Assembly (NCBI RefSeq): GCF_001975985.1
Contig: NZ_MTQF01000001.1
Span: 518,943-582,942, forward strand
DNA length: 64,000 bases
From: [Flexibacter] sp. ATCC 35103
GTDB taxonomy: Bacteria; Bacteroidota; Bacteroidia; Flavobacteriales; Flavobacteriaceae
Direction: 5' to 3'
Below, one piece after another: positions 1-8,793 of the stretch. The position numbers were made by a program, and so were the translations under genes. Position 1 is the first letter of the stretch, and the number at the start of each line of letters is the position of its first letter. The notes beneath the pieces were generated by a model that had not been told where the DNA came from, ran no database searches, and worked only from the letters and a program-made list of their open reading frames with translations.

Positions 1-236
1 ACCAATTTTAAAGGCAAACGCTTGTCGATATTCAAAATCCAATTGGTTGAGATAATACTGTTTTTTCGGTTCACATCTGCAATTGTATCTTTTCCTTCGG
101 TTTTAAAAAAGATGTAAATTGGGGAATGATCCTGAACATCTTTCACAATTGTTACGTTTGATTTTGGAAGTAAAACGTCTTCTTTTTTTCCACATGAAAA
201 AAGAAGGAAAGCGATAATTAGAGTAACGTATTTCAT
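1..236 (-). CDS. Hypothetical lipoprotein, 3' part cut by window edge
   Basis: The 78 visible codons begin MKYVTLIIAFLLFSCGKKED. This is a short hydrophobic signal ending in an LFSC lipobox, with Cys15 as the likely lipidated residue, so the protein is probably anchored in the cell envelope. The visible mature part has no domain I recognise. The C-terminal part lies before position 1. The ATG at 234-236 is chosen because the signal peptide starts directly there. It runs in the same direction as folP, with a repeat-rich gap between them. The lipoprotein call is firm; the function is unknown. Confidence 0.75.
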   Translation of the reverse strand, partial: MKYVTLIIAFLLFSCGKKEDVLLPKSNVTIVKDVQDHSPIYIFFKTEGKDTIADVNRKNSIISTNWILNIDKRLPLKL

Positions 237-311
237 GTTTAATCTTTTTTAAATTAGCTAATAAATAAAAACATAGATTATGATCTTAGTAAAAAACTCT
301 CTAAATAAAAA

Positions 312-497
312 CCAATCTTTGTCGATTTTACAACGGAGATTTCTCCTTCGTCGAAATCACAAACTGTGTGGTCATTATTATTTTCTCCTCGTATGTCATT
401 TCGACGAAGGAGAAATCACACTAGTTTTCTTCAAAGAAACTTGCCAATCTTTGTCGAGTTTCGAGTGTGATTTCTCACTTCGGTCGAAATGACAAAC
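312..497. repeat. Dispersed repeat: two direct ~55-bp units plus one inverted copy
   Basis: Two units, about 312-367 and 445-497, share CCAATCTTTGTCGA, then GATTTCTC, CTTCG, TCGAAAT and ACAAACTG. An inverted copy of the core (GTCATTTCGACGAAGGAG) lies at 395-420. The units can pair with the inverted copy to form long hairpins. A 70-codon open frame here is only the translation of the repeat. The gap 237-504 holds nothing else that I can support. Confidence 0.75.
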
Positions 498-504
498 TGG
501 AATA

Positions 505-1347
505 TTATAAACTCATTTTACCAAACAATTCCACACATTCCACAGCTTCTTTTACATCGTGAACCCGAAGAATCTTCGCTCCTTTTGTCAATGCAATTGT
601 ATTCAGAAACGTTGTTCCGTTGAGCGCATCTTGTGCTGTAATATTAAGTGTTTTATAAATCATTGATTTTCTCGAAACTCCGGCTAAAACAGGTAATTCT
701 AATAAATTAAAAAGTTCCATTTTTTGCATAACCTCATAATTCTGATCGGTTGTTTTTGCAAATCCAAAACCTGGATCAAGAATCAAATCGTTGATTCCGA
801 GGCTTCTTGCTTTTTTTACTTTTTCTGAAAAATAGAAAAGCATTTCTTTTACAATATCGTCATATTCTGTAAGGCTTTGCATCGTTTGCGGATTTCCGCG
901 CATGTGCATCATAATGTACGGAACATTATAATGGGCAATAACATCAAACATTTTATCATCCAGTCCTCCCGCCGCAATATCATTTATAATTGCTGCTCCG
1001 CTTTCTATACTTGCTTTTGCAACCTGAGACCTAAATGTATCAATCGATAATAAGGCTTTGGGGAAATGTTTTAAGATCAATTTTATTGCCGGAACAATTC
1101 GGTCAATTTCTTCTTGTTCAGTTACAAACTCAGCGCTTGGTTTACTTGAATAAGCTCCAATATCTATAAATGTCGCACCCTCAGACAGCATTTTATCTAC
1201 TTGTGAGATAACTTCATCTTCATTTTTATATTTTCCTCCATCAAAGAAAGAATTGGGCGTAACATTTAAGATTCCCATTACTTTGGGAATCGACAAATCT
1301 ATAAGTTGACCTTTGCAGTTAATGAGCATTTTGTTATTTTGTTTCAA
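505..1347 (-). CDS. folP: Dihydropteroate synthase
   Basis: FolP condenses 6-hydroxymethyl-dihydropterin pyrophosphate with p-aminobenzoate in folate synthesis and is the sulfonamide target. The 280-residue protein has the usual length and the two family signatures: GILNVTPNSFFDGG at residues 25-38 and IDIGAYSSKP near 62-71. It also has MHMRG, LDPGFGFAKT and a C-terminal SRKS. It is cytoplasmic, with no signal peptide. The start could also be Met7. A TATATTTG box on the minus strand at 1538-1545 is a possible promoter, which would give a leader of about 185 nt through a tandem-repeat region. The identification is secure. Confidence 0.97.
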   Translation of the reverse strand: MKQNNKMLINCKGQLIDLSIPKVMGILNVTPNSFFDGGKYKNEDEVISQVDKMLSEGATFIDIGAYSSKPSAEFVTEQEEIDRIVPAIKLILKHFPKALLSIDTFRSQVAKASIESGAAIINDIAAGGLDDKMFDVIAHYNVPYIMMHMRGNPQTMQSLTEYDDIVKEMLFYFSEKVKKARSLGINDLILDPGFGFAKTTDQNYEVMQKMELFNLLELPVLAGVSRKSMIYKTLNITAQDALNGTTFLNTIALTKGAKILRVHDVKEAVECVELFGKMSL

Positions 1348-1503
1348 GTTTTATTTGTTTCAAGTTGACTCAGATTGCACGAATTTCAAAACTTGAAACC
1401 TGAAACTTGAAACTTTTCACATTATTTCCTGGTTTCAAGTTGTTGGCATTAACACTTTGTTTAGAAAAAACTTGAAACAAAGAAAACCTTAAACTTGAAA
1501 CTC
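1343..1503. repeat. Heptamer short tandem repeats, TTGAAAC type
   Basis: The folP upstream gap contains runs such as CTTGAAACCTGAAACTTGAA, a 7-base period of (C/T)TGAAAC. The inverse form GTTTCAAGTT is repeated nearby. The same words recur at 57743-57780, 61078-61110 and 63296-63483. Confidence 0.7.
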
Positions 1504-1517
1504 TTTATTATTATCCT

Positions 1518-1525
1518 TATTTTTG
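1518..1525 (+). promoter_or_regulatory. Candidate -7 box TATTTTTG of the DUF1599 gene
   Basis: The box matches the Flavobacterium TAnnTTTG pattern and lies 29 nt before the ATG at 1555. I do not see a clear TTG (-33) element at the right distance. Confidence 0.4.
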
Positions 1526-1554
1526 AAGAAATTTTAGCAAATATACAGCAATAA

Positions 1555-2094
1555 ATGAAGAATACTTCCCTTGAATATGATAATGTAATTACGGTTTGCC
1601 GCACTTTATTTATCAATAAAATGAAAGATTACGGCAGTGCGTGGCGCATTTTAAGATTGCCTTCATTGACAGATCAAATCTTTATAAAAGCACAAAGAAT
1701 AAGAAGTTTACAAGAAAACGAAATCCGTAAAGTTGATGAAGATGAAAAAGGAGAATTTATCGCAATCATCAACTACTCGATTATGGCTTTGATTCAATTA
1801 GAATTGGGCGTTGTTGATCAACCGGATCTTGATGTAGAAAAAGCAACCGAATTATATGATGCTAAAATCAAATTAACAAAGGAGTTAATGGAAGCAAAAA
1901 ATCATGATTATGGCGAAGCCTGGCGTGATATGCGCGTAAGCTCATTGACTGATTTGATTCTGCAAAAACTACTTCGCGTAAAGCAAATCGAAGATAACAA
2001 AGGGAAAACCCTGGTTTCTGAAGGTATCGATGCTAATTATCAGGATATGATTAATTATTCGGTTTTTGCCTTAATCCTTGAACCCATCAAATAA
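1555..2094 (+). CDS. DUF1599 domain protein
   Basis: This 179-residue cytoplasmic protein is made of two copies of one unit. KDYGSAWRILRLPSLTD near residues 24-40 is matched by HDYGEAWRDMRVSSLTD near 121-137. Each is followed by a helical segment ending in INYS. This internal duplication is typical of DUF1599, whose function is not known. The gene ends 50 bases before the DoxX-like gene, in the same direction, and may be co-transcribed with it. The family call is strong. No catalytic residues can be named. Confidence 0.88.
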   Translation: MKNTSLEYDNVITVCRTLFINKMKDYGSAWRILRLPSLTDQIFIKAQRIRSLQENEIRKVDEDEKGEFIAIINYSIMALIQLELGVVDQPDLDVEKATELYDAKIKLTKELMEAKNHDYGEAWRDMRVSSLTDLILQKLLRVKQIEDNKGKTLVSEGIDANYQDMINYSVFALILEPIK

Positions 2095-2144
2095 AGAATA
2101 GAATTTCCAAAAAATCAATTGGAATTTAAATTAAACTGTATATC

Positions 2145-3266
2145 ATGAAAAACATCATTACTCAATTCTCAAGATTATTCGTTGGAGTATTATTTATAAT
2201 TTCCGGATTAATTAAACTGAACGATCCGGTTGGATTCTCTTATAAGTTAGCCGAATATTTTAGCGAACCGGTTTTCAATATGCCTTTTTTAGAACCATTG
2301 GCTTTAGGATTAGCGATTTTTCTAGTGATTCTTGAAGTAGTTTTAGGAGTAATGTTATTGATAGGTTACAAATCAAAACTAACGATTTATGCTCTGTTGT
2401 TATTAATCGTCTTCTTTACATTCCTTACTTTTTACTCGGCTTATTTTGATGTGGTAAAAGATTGTGGATGTTTTGGAGATGCCTTACACTTAACCCCTTG
2501 GGAGTCTTTTACAAAAGATATTGTATTGTTATTCTTTATTCTTATTTTATTCATTAATAAAAATCTTGTAAAACCTTTATTTTCAAGTGCTGTAACCAAT
2601 ATCATTACTTATGCAAGTGTTGTATTGTGCATTTTTATGGCAGTTTGGGTTTTAAATCACAATCCTATAAAAGATTTCCGTCCTTATAAAGTAGGAACAA
2701 ACATCGAGAAAGGAATGGAAATTCCTGAAGGAGCACCAAAATCTGTCGTAGAAATGATTTTTATCTATAAAGTAAATGGTGTTGACAAAGAATTTACAGA
2801 AAAAGATCTGGCTAATATCCCTGAAGGCGCAAAATTTGTTGACAGAAAAGATAAAGTAATTACTGAAGGTTATGTACCGCCAATTCACGATTTTACAATG
2901 GTAAAAGATGATTCTGATTACAAAGAGGAATTATTGAAAGAACCAAAATTATTAGTTTTTGTAACCTACGATCTTGCTTTGTCTAATCCTGACGGAATGA
3001 AAAAACTGGAAGGTTTAACGAAAGATGCTAAAGCAAAAGGTTACAAAGTAATTGCAATGACAGCTTCCGGAGCTGATGAAATTGCAAAAGCCAAAAAAGA
3101 ATACCATTTAGATGTTGACTTTTATTTCTGCGATGCTACGGCCTTAAAAACTGTAGAAAGAGCAAATCCAAGTATTGTAGTAATTCAAAAAGGAACTATT
3201 ATTAAAAAAGTTCATTATAACGATATAAAGGATCTGAAATTATCTGATGTATCGTATAGTCTTTAA
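2145..3266 (+). CDS. DoxX/BT_3928-like membrane protein with thioredoxin-like C-terminus
   Basis: Residues 1-145 hold about four membrane segments of DoxX/MauE type (FSRLFVGVLFIISGLIKLND at the start). The motif KDCGCFGD near residues 105-112 may be a redox cysteine pair. A fifth hydrophobic stretch lies near 150-168. The soluble C-terminal half, about 240-373, resembles a thioredoxin fold but shows no CxxC. This arrangement matches the Bacteroidota family called BT_3928. A role in envelope redox or quinone chemistry is an inference from MauE-like proteins. It is followed by a terminator. Confidence 0.85.
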   Translation: MKNIITQFSRLFVGVLFIISGLIKLNDPVGFSYKLAEYFSEPVFNMPFLEPLALGLAIFLVILEVVLGVMLLIGYKSKLTIYALLLLIVFFTFLTFYSAYFDVVKDCGCFGDALHLTPWESFTKDIVLLFFILILFINKNLVKPLFSSAVTNIITYASVVLCIFMAVWVLNHNPIKDFRPYKVGTNIEKGMEIPEGAPKSVVEMIFIYKVNGVDKEFTEKDLANIPEGAKFVDRKDKVITEGYVPPIHDFTMVKDDSDYKEELLKEPKLLVFVTYDLALSNPDGMKKLEGLTKDAKAKGYKVIAMTASGADEIAKAKKEYHLDVDFYFCDATALKTVERANPSIVVIQKGTIIKKVHYNDIKDLKLSDVSYSL

Positions 3267-3286
3267 AAAATAATAAAAATATAAAG

Positions 3287-3329
3287 AACGCCAATATCTC
3301 TATCTTAGATTTATTGGCGCTTTTTTTTA
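3287..3329 (+). terminator. Terminator after the DoxX-like gene
   Basis: AACGCCAATA pairs with TATTGGCGCT across a short loop and is followed by eight T's. Confidence 0.8.
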
Positions 3330-3760
3330 TACTATACAATAGCACAATATGTTTCAATATATTTGGTAAATCCCGATTAATTTTGTTTTATTGGTTGTTT
3401 TTATTGAAGGCTTTTTTTACACCAATCTGACGTTTTTTTATCTGTAAAATTTCTTCATTAATAAAAAAACGGAACCTTTTTTTATTTCTCTTTAAATCCC
3501 TTCGCACAAAAAACAGGAAAATTGAAGTTTTTTGAGCCTACTATTACGATTTCATTATTGTTTTTCTAACCAAAATTTTCCGTTTTGTGATAAAATAAAG
3601 CTGTCTTCAAATTTTGTTAATCTCCATTTCTCATTCGATTTGTTTGTTTAACTTTGTTCGGGATGTTTTTATTTTATGAAATCAATAGAAATTGAAATCT
3701 TAAAAAATCAAAAGATCTAAAGAATTTAAATCTAAATAAAAAAGCAAATATTATCACCTT
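3330..3760. other. Gene-free gap before the TlpA-like gene
   Basis: This AT-rich stretch of about 430 bases has no convincing open frame. It contains a distant inverted pair (AAAACGGAA at 3466-3474, TTCCGTTTT at 3578-3586). A candidate promoter near 3649 would leave a leader of about 100 nt. No known riboswitch was recognised. Confidence 0.6.
3649..3656 (+). promoter_or_regulatory. Candidate -7 box TAACTTTG for the TlpA-like gene
   Basis: The box matches TAnnTTTG and lies about 104 nt before the ATG at 3761. No well-spaced TTG element is obvious. Confidence 0.45.
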
Positions 3761-4255
3761 ATGAAACAAATAGCCCTAGTTGTAATTGCATTTATTACAT
3801 TTTCATGTTCACAGGCTCAGAAAACAAGTTTTTCTAAAGAAGCTTTATCAGAAAAATTATTATCGACAGATGATAGTCAGGTAACTTTTAAAAACATATT
3901 AAAAAAATACAAAGGCAAAACTTTGGTAATCGAAGTTTGGGCTTCATGGTGTGGTGATTGTGTAAAAGCAATGCCAAAAGTAAAAGAACTACAAGAAAAT
4001 AATCCTGATGTTTCTTACTTGTTTCTTTCTGCTGATAAAACGGCTGATAAATGGAAAATTGGAATTGAAAAACACAATTTAAAAGGCGATCATTTTATGA
4101 TGAACGACGGTATGAAAGGTGTTTTTGGAAAAGCTATAGATCTAGATTGGATTCCAAGATACATTATTGTTGACAAAACAGGTAAAATAGTATTATACCG
4201 TGCCATTGAAACTGACTTTGATAAAATCAATGAAACTTTAAAAAGCCTGAAATAA
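3761..4255 (+). CDS. TlpA-like thioredoxin lipoprotein
   Basis: This 164-residue envelope thiol-disulfide oxidoreductase starts with a lipoprotein signal (FITFSC, Cys16). It has a thioredoxin-fold domain with the active-site motif WCGDC at residues 63-67 and a downstream cis-Pro region WIPRYIIVD near 130. The TlpA/ResA family reduces or reshuffles disulfides outside the cytoplasm, for example in cytochrome c maturation. The substrate here is unknown. It precedes tpiA by 93 bases in the same direction, which may only be chance. Confidence 0.88.
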   Translation: MKQIALVVIAFITFSCSQAQKTSFSKEALSEKLLSTDDSQVTFKNILKKYKGKTLVIEVWASWCGDCVKAMPKVKELQENNPDVSYLFLSADKTADKWKIGIEKHNLKGDHFMMNDGMKGVFGKAIDLDWIPRYIIVDKTGKIVLYRAIETDFDKINETLKSLK

Positions 4256-4348
4256 AATTCATAAAGGCAATTTAAAAATTCAATATCAATATTGGCATCA
4301 CCCTAATAACAAGAATAAAAACAAAAAAATAAAATAAAAACTACCAAA

Positions 4349-5101
4349 ATGAGAAAAAAGATTGTTGCAGGAAACTGGAAAATGCATAAAAACGCAGCAC
4401 AAACTGAAGAATTATTAAGCGAATTAATTACTAAAATACCAGCTCATACTACAGCTCAGGTAATTGTTGCCCCAACATTTGTAAACTTACAGGCAGCTGT
4501 TGCTAAAGTTAAAAATACAACTATTGGAGTTGCAGCTCAAAATGTTCACCAAGCTGAAGGCGGAGCTTTTACAGGAGAGATTTCTGCTGATATGTTAACT
4601 AGTATTGGTGTAAATACCGTAATTCTTGGTCACTCTGAGCGTAGAGCTATTTTTCACGAAACTGATGCTTTAATCGCTAACAAAGTAGATACTGCATTGA
4701 AACATGACTTAACTGTAATTTTCTGTTTTGGAGAAGAATTAAAAGATCGTCAATCAGGAAATCACTTTAATATTGTTGAAAACCAATTGCGTGACGGATT
4801 ATTTCAAATTGCAAAAGAATCATGGTCTAAAGTTGTTTTAGCATACGAGCCAGTTTGGGCTATTGGAACTGGAGAAACTGCTTCACCAGAACAAGCACAG
4901 GAAATGCACGAATTTATCAGAGAAGTTGTTCGTAAAGCTTTTGGAGCTGATATCGCTGACGAAGTTTCTATTTTATACGGTGGTTCTGTAAAACCAGACA
5001 ACGCTAAAGAGATTTTTGGTAAACCAGATGTAGACGGTGGTTTAATTGGAGGAGCTGCTTTAAAAGCAGATGACTTTTTAGCAATTGTTACTGCAATCTA
5101 A
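4349..5101 (+). CDS. tpiA: Triosephosphate isomerase
   Basis: TpiA interconverts dihydroxyacetone phosphate and glyceraldehyde-3-phosphate in glycolysis and gluconeogenesis. The 250-residue cytoplasmic protein has the expected length. It shows GNWKMHK at residues 8-14 (active-site Asn and Lys), ILGHSERR near 92-99 (catalytic His), AYEPVWAIGTG near 165-175 (catalytic Glu) and YGGSVKPDNA for phosphate binding. A strong terminator follows. The identification is secure. Confidence 0.98.
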   Translation: MRKKIVAGNWKMHKNAAQTEELLSELITKIPAHTTAQVIVAPTFVNLQAAVAKVKNTTIGVAAQNVHQAEGGAFTGEISADMLTSIGVNTVILGHSERRAIFHETDALIANKVDTALKHDLTVIFCFGEELKDRQSGNHFNIVENQLRDGLFQIAKESWSKVVLAYEPVWAIGTGETASPEQAQEMHEFIREVVRKAFGADIADEVSILYGGSVKPDNAKEIFGKPDVDGGLIGGAALKADDFLAIVTAI

Positions 5102-5130
5102 AAACATCTAATCATAGATTAAAAATATTA

Positions 5131-5160
5131 AAAGCGTTCGCATTAGCGAGCGTTTTTTTT
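5131..5160 (+). terminator. Terminator after tpiA
   Basis: An 11-bp stem with two G-U pairs (AAAGCGTTCGC with GCGAGCGTTTT) has an ATTA loop and is followed by a T run. Confidence 0.8.
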
Positions 5161-5237
5161 ACCATATAAGTGATATAAGTTCATTTAAAGTTTTTGCGCA
5201 AAGTCAAGCTTAAATTTACTTATATCACTTATATGGT
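5161..5237. repeat. 19-bp perfect inverted repeat between convergent genes
   Basis: ACCATATAAGTGATATAAG (5161-5179) is the exact reverse complement of 5219-5237, with a 39-base spacer. It directly follows the tpiA terminator. It has no T run of its own, so it is more likely a dispersed palindromic element than a terminator. Confidence 0.85.
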
Positions 5238-5247
5238 GAAAATTTAT

Positions 5248-7557
5248 TTAGTTTATAAATTCTTTCAACAAAGGACAATCGTATTTTTTAAATGTTGCCG
5301 TGGTTTTATAAACCGAATAAAAATTGATTAGCTCCTTCCCTGCCTTAAACGGATTTTTAGCTTCTTCTTCGGCAGAAATTATATTAGTATAATGATTATA
5401 ATAATTACATTCAAAAATCATTAAACTCGCCATTGCTTTTTCGTTATTATTTTTAGACATTTTCAGGGCTTTCTCATAATACATTTTAGCCATAGTCAGG
5501 CTATAATAGTTTCCTTTTTGATATGTTTTTTCATTCTCAGAATTGTCTCCGTAAACATAATCTACATATGATTCGCCTGATGTCCAGTCGTACGCAACCA
5601 TCATCCAGGAATTTCCTAAATATGAAACATTAAAATACGCATGTGCCAATTTCAAATTACTTGCTGCCGTATTTTGTTTTTTTAACTGAATTAACGTGGC
5701 TATAAAGTCGGCTTTGTTAAAACGGTAATCAAATTTGCGTTCTTTATCTTTTTGCAGGATTTTGGGTGTAAATGGATCTTCGTTTAAATAATCTGTAAAC
5801 GCATAATTCTTTTCCCAGAAATCTTTTGGCATACTTGCAAAGGTTTCATAAGCCAGTTCTAAATTATTATTTCTAAAGGCAATTGTACCTTTAAGGTCTT
5901 TATAATAATTTATATTGGGTGCAATTGTTCCGGAACAAATGTATCTCTCAAAAGGTGTTTTATCTTCTTTTTGCTGTAAAGCCATCAGGCGATCCATATC
6001 TTCAACAGTTGCAGAACGGTCAAAATAACCTATATAACTGTAAAAATAAGGATTATTGTAAGCTGAATATTCTCCATCGTTTTTAAGATCTGATTTCATC
6101 ATTAGTAAATTTGCCGTAACACGATCTTCTTTTTTATAGAAATCTGCACTTGCAATACGATACAAACTGTAAAGGTTCTTAAACAATCCGTGATCTGTTT
6201 CTACCAGACTTTCTACGGAATCAAAATATTTGAAAAGCTGATTTTGAACTTTCTCACTTTTTAGATCATCTTGTTTTAAAGAAACCAAAGCCAGTTGAAT
6301 ATTCTTTTGCATTTGTATCGATGCATTGGCTTTATCAGAAATCATGTTGGTATATTTTTTACCTAAATCAATATCATCATCTATAAAACAAAGCTGTGCA
6401 ATTGCTGCCGTGATATACTCTTTTTGCCCGCCTGAAGTTTGTTCACGAATCGAAATCAGGAAATATTCTAATTCTCTTAAGTATGAGATATCTTTATTAA
6501 AATTTTCGTCTCTTGCTTTTGCATAATTTCCGTACCAGTCTGTTCCTTCAAATGTAACTGACGGACTACCATTATTGGTATATTGTGGCGTAAAAATCCA
6601 GTCTTCTAGTTTGTTGATTTCTCTTCCTATCAAAAAACTCAAGTTGATACTATTGGGACTTAATTTATAAACTTCTTCAATCGTCTTCAAATCTGGCGCA
6701 GGATTACGAAAACTTTCAATAGAAAGTATTACGCTTCGTTCTTCGTCATTTTGAGCCAGAGCCAAAGTTTGTTCCGTTAATTTCCAGTTATAATGCTGTA
6801 AAACCGCAAATGATTTCTCTTCGCAAGTCGCAAAAACCCTACTCAATAAATAATTTTGCAAAGGCAAATCTTCTAAACACAAAGCTTTATAATACAAAGC
6901 CCACGGCTCTAAAATCGTGTTTTTATTTTCGGCAAAATAAGTATCATATAAACGAATCACTTCATTTTTTTCCTGAGCGTAAAAACTATATCTTAACATT
7001 AAAAAAGCATATCGCTGCTTTAAGAAAGCATCTTTTGTCGTTTTTATTTTCTTTTCAAAATCTCCTGTATCAGCCAATTTATGATCTTTACTGCCATAAC
7101 CTACCTGATCCCATGATTCCCATTTTACATCAGTATTGCTGTTGTATTCCAGCTTTTTTGCAAACAAAATGTAGTTTAAAAACGCTTTGTTTTTTGACAA
7201 TAATAAAGCTTCTATAAACGTATTTTTTTCGAACGCCTTTTTTAGGTTTTTGTTTTCATAAGCTGTTTCAAACAATTCGCCATCTGTTTCATACAAAATG
7301 ATATGAACATCTTTAGGATCAATTGTATTGCCTAATTTTTTCTTCCATTCCTCGCAATTCAGTTCCTGATCAACACCAGAAACAGTATTGGTCGAATAGT
7401 AATAATCTGCTGAATAATAGAAGGGTGTCAGCTTAAAAAAACTTTCCCTTTGCGCTTTAAACAAAGCCAGACGACTGGTTTCCGGCGAAACACTCCAGCC
7501 ACAGGCAAAAGAAACCTGAAAGCTTAAAACTAAAAGTAAACTACTAAAAACGCGCAT
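5248..7557 (-). CDS. Unknown large secreted protein, helical-repeat-like
   Basis: This protein has 769 residues from the start chosen here. The open frame extends to 7608, but the ATG at 7555-7557 begins a clean signal peptide (MRVFSSLLLVLSFQVSFACG). This start also overlaps the upstream gene by only 14 bases. After the signal comes CGWSVSPE. The rest is rich in Tyr, Lys and Asn with many predicted helices (for example around DFEKKIKTTKDAFLKQRYAF), a look common to TPR-like repeats. I recognise no named family. The overlap with the gene before it indicates translational coupling, and the two proteins probably act together outside the cytoplasm. Confidence 0.75.
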   Translation of the reverse strand: MRVFSSLLLVLSFQVSFACGWSVSPETSRLALFKAQRESFFKLTPFYYSADYYYSTNTVSGVDQELNCEEWKKKLGNTIDPKDVHIILYETDGELFETAYENKNLKKAFEKNTFIEALLLSKNKAFLNYILFAKKLEYNSNTDVKWESWDQVGYGSKDHKLADTGDFEKKIKTTKDAFLKQRYAFLMLRYSFYAQEKNEVIRLYDTYFAENKNTILEPWALYYKALCLEDLPLQNYLLSRVFATCEEKSFAVLQHYNWKLTEQTLALAQNDEERSVILSIESFRNPAPDLKTIEEVYKLSPNSINLSFLIGREINKLEDWIFTPQYTNNGSPSVTFEGTDWYGNYAKARDENFNKDISYLRELEYFLISIREQTSGGQKEYITAAIAQLCFIDDDIDLGKKYTNMISDKANASIQMQKNIQLALVSLKQDDLKSEKVQNQLFKYFDSVESLVETDHGLFKNLYSLYRIASADFYKKEDRVTANLLMMKSDLKNDGEYSAYNNPYFYSYIGYFDRSATVEDMDRLMALQQKEDKTPFERYICSGTIAPNINYYKDLKGTIAFRNNNLELAYETFASMPKDFWEKNYAFTDYLNEDPFTPKILQKDKERKFDYRFNKADFIATLIQLKKQNTAASNLKLAHAYFNVSYLGNSWMMVAYDWTSGESYVDYVYGDNSENEKTYQKGNYYSLTMAKMYYEKALKMSKNNNEKAMASLMIFECNYYNHYTNIISAEEEAKNPFKAGKELINFYSVYKTTATFKKYDCPLLKEFIN

Positions 7558-8680
7558 AATAACTGGATATATTTTGGGTTCCATAATCGTTGATGTATTT
7601 TTTATCAAAAGAGAAAAACGTTACTTTGGTCTGATTATCAATCTTAATTTTACTGGTAATAATCGAAATCATTTTCTCTAATTCTTCTTCAGAAATTTTC
7701 TCGATCCTGATCTCGTCTCCATTTCGCAAATACGTTTGACCTACCAAAACATCATCCTGCAGAATATATTTCGTATCTGATGATTTCTTTAATTTAATGC
7801 TGTCATTTCTTAACTGATCATAATCTGATAAAATTCCTTTAAACTGATTTCCCCTAAAAACAACTGCCCAACTATATAATGGCAGCGCAATATCAAGTTT
7901 TAGTTTGTATTTATCGTGAGTAATATATTGTGCCAGTTCTTCGCTTGTTCCTATAGAATTTTTAGCTTTAAAATCGTCTGGTTTAGTCAAGTTATAACAC
8001 ATCAACAAACCTTTATCTACTGGCGGAATTCCTGCTTTTTCAACATATTTATATTGCCAGAGTCTAATTGTTGCTGAAACCTGCGCAGTTGGAAATTCTT
8101 TCTTAATTTGTTTTAATAGATAAAAATAATTGTCTTTTGATTTTTCAGACCAGTCACAATCAATCAGAATTTCTTTAAAATCAACTTTTAATTTTGCAAG
8201 TTCAATTGATTTTACTGAGTCATAGTTGATTCGTTTATAGTTTTCCTGTTTGTAATAATCCTTTGGATACACAATTTCATTTGCGATTTTATCAGCTTTT
8301 GTTTCATTTAATCTCACACCAATTTTCTGTATGCGTTTTCCAATTCTTGCCGCCAAACTATCGAGTTGTTTTTTATTAGATTGTAAAACAACTTCATTCG
8401 TTATAAAAATACTTGGCGTTATTTCAGGATTGCTTTCATTTAACCTTATATCATTAATTGTGGCAACTGGCAGAGGCTCTTTGGCGTAAGGATTCCAGTC
8501 GACATCAAAAAAACGAACATACATATGCTGTACTTTCAAATCTTTGATCAGTGAATCCTCTTCTTTCTGGAAATATAAATCGGTTTTCCAATAACAAAAT
8601 GATCTTACTACTTCATGTTCCTTCTCACAAGTTGCTCCATTAAGTACCACAAAGAGCAAAATAAAAATGATATTCTTCAT
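7544..8680 (-). CDS. Unknown lipoprotein, possibly a degenerate GH18-like barrel
   Basis: This 378-residue protein has an N-terminal hydrophobic signal followed by NGATCEKE, a poor lipobox with Cys19 as the possible lipid site. Several segments fall in the order seen in GH18 TIM barrels: ILIDCDWSEKS (compare DxxDxDxE), VSATIRLWQ, LMCYN and LDIALPLYSW. The catalytic Glu position reads Ser, so if the fold is right the protein may bind rather than cleave. This is an eyeballed similarity, not a proven one. It is the first gene of a two-gene unit with the large protein downstream. Confidence 0.7.
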   Translation of the reverse strand: MKNIIFILLFVVLNGATCEKEHEVVRSFCYWKTDLYFQKEEDSLIKDLKVQHMYVRFFDVDWNPYAKEPLPVATINDIRLNESNPEITPSIFITNEVVLQSNKKQLDSLAARIGKRIQKIGVRLNETKADKIANEIVYPKDYYKQENYKRINYDSVKSIELAKLKVDFKEILIDCDWSEKSKDNYFYLLKQIKKEFPTAQVSATIRLWQYKYVEKAGIPPVDKGLLMCYNLTKPDDFKAKNSIGTSEELAQYITHDKYKLKLDIALPLYSWAVVFRGNQFKGILSDYDQLRNDSIKLKKSSDTKYILQDDVLVGQTYLRNGDEIRIEKISEEELEKMISIITSKIKIDNQTKVTFFSFDKKYINDYGTQNISSYYARF

Positions 8681-8771
8681 ATTTTAAAAATCCTTACAAA
8701 TTCAAATCAAAATTAACATTAATAAAGGTAAGGATGTCGATTATTTATGAACAACTTCTACTTTGGATTCT

Positions 8772-8779
8772 TACCTTTG
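8772..8779 (+). promoter_or_regulatory. -7 box TACCTTTG of prmA
   Basis: This is a consensus TAnnTTTG box 14 nt before the ATG at 8794. It lies inside the longest open frame, which argues against the upstream ATG at 8734. Confidence 0.6.
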
Positions 8780-8793
8780 CAAAAAATTTATTT

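Noticed and set aside
280..492. 70-codon open frame beside folP
   Set aside because: It is the translation of a direct/inverted repeat; no protein-like pattern.
8734..8793. N-terminal extension of PrmA
   Set aside because: A consensus -7 box lies inside it; the ATG at 8794 gives the normal PrmA start.
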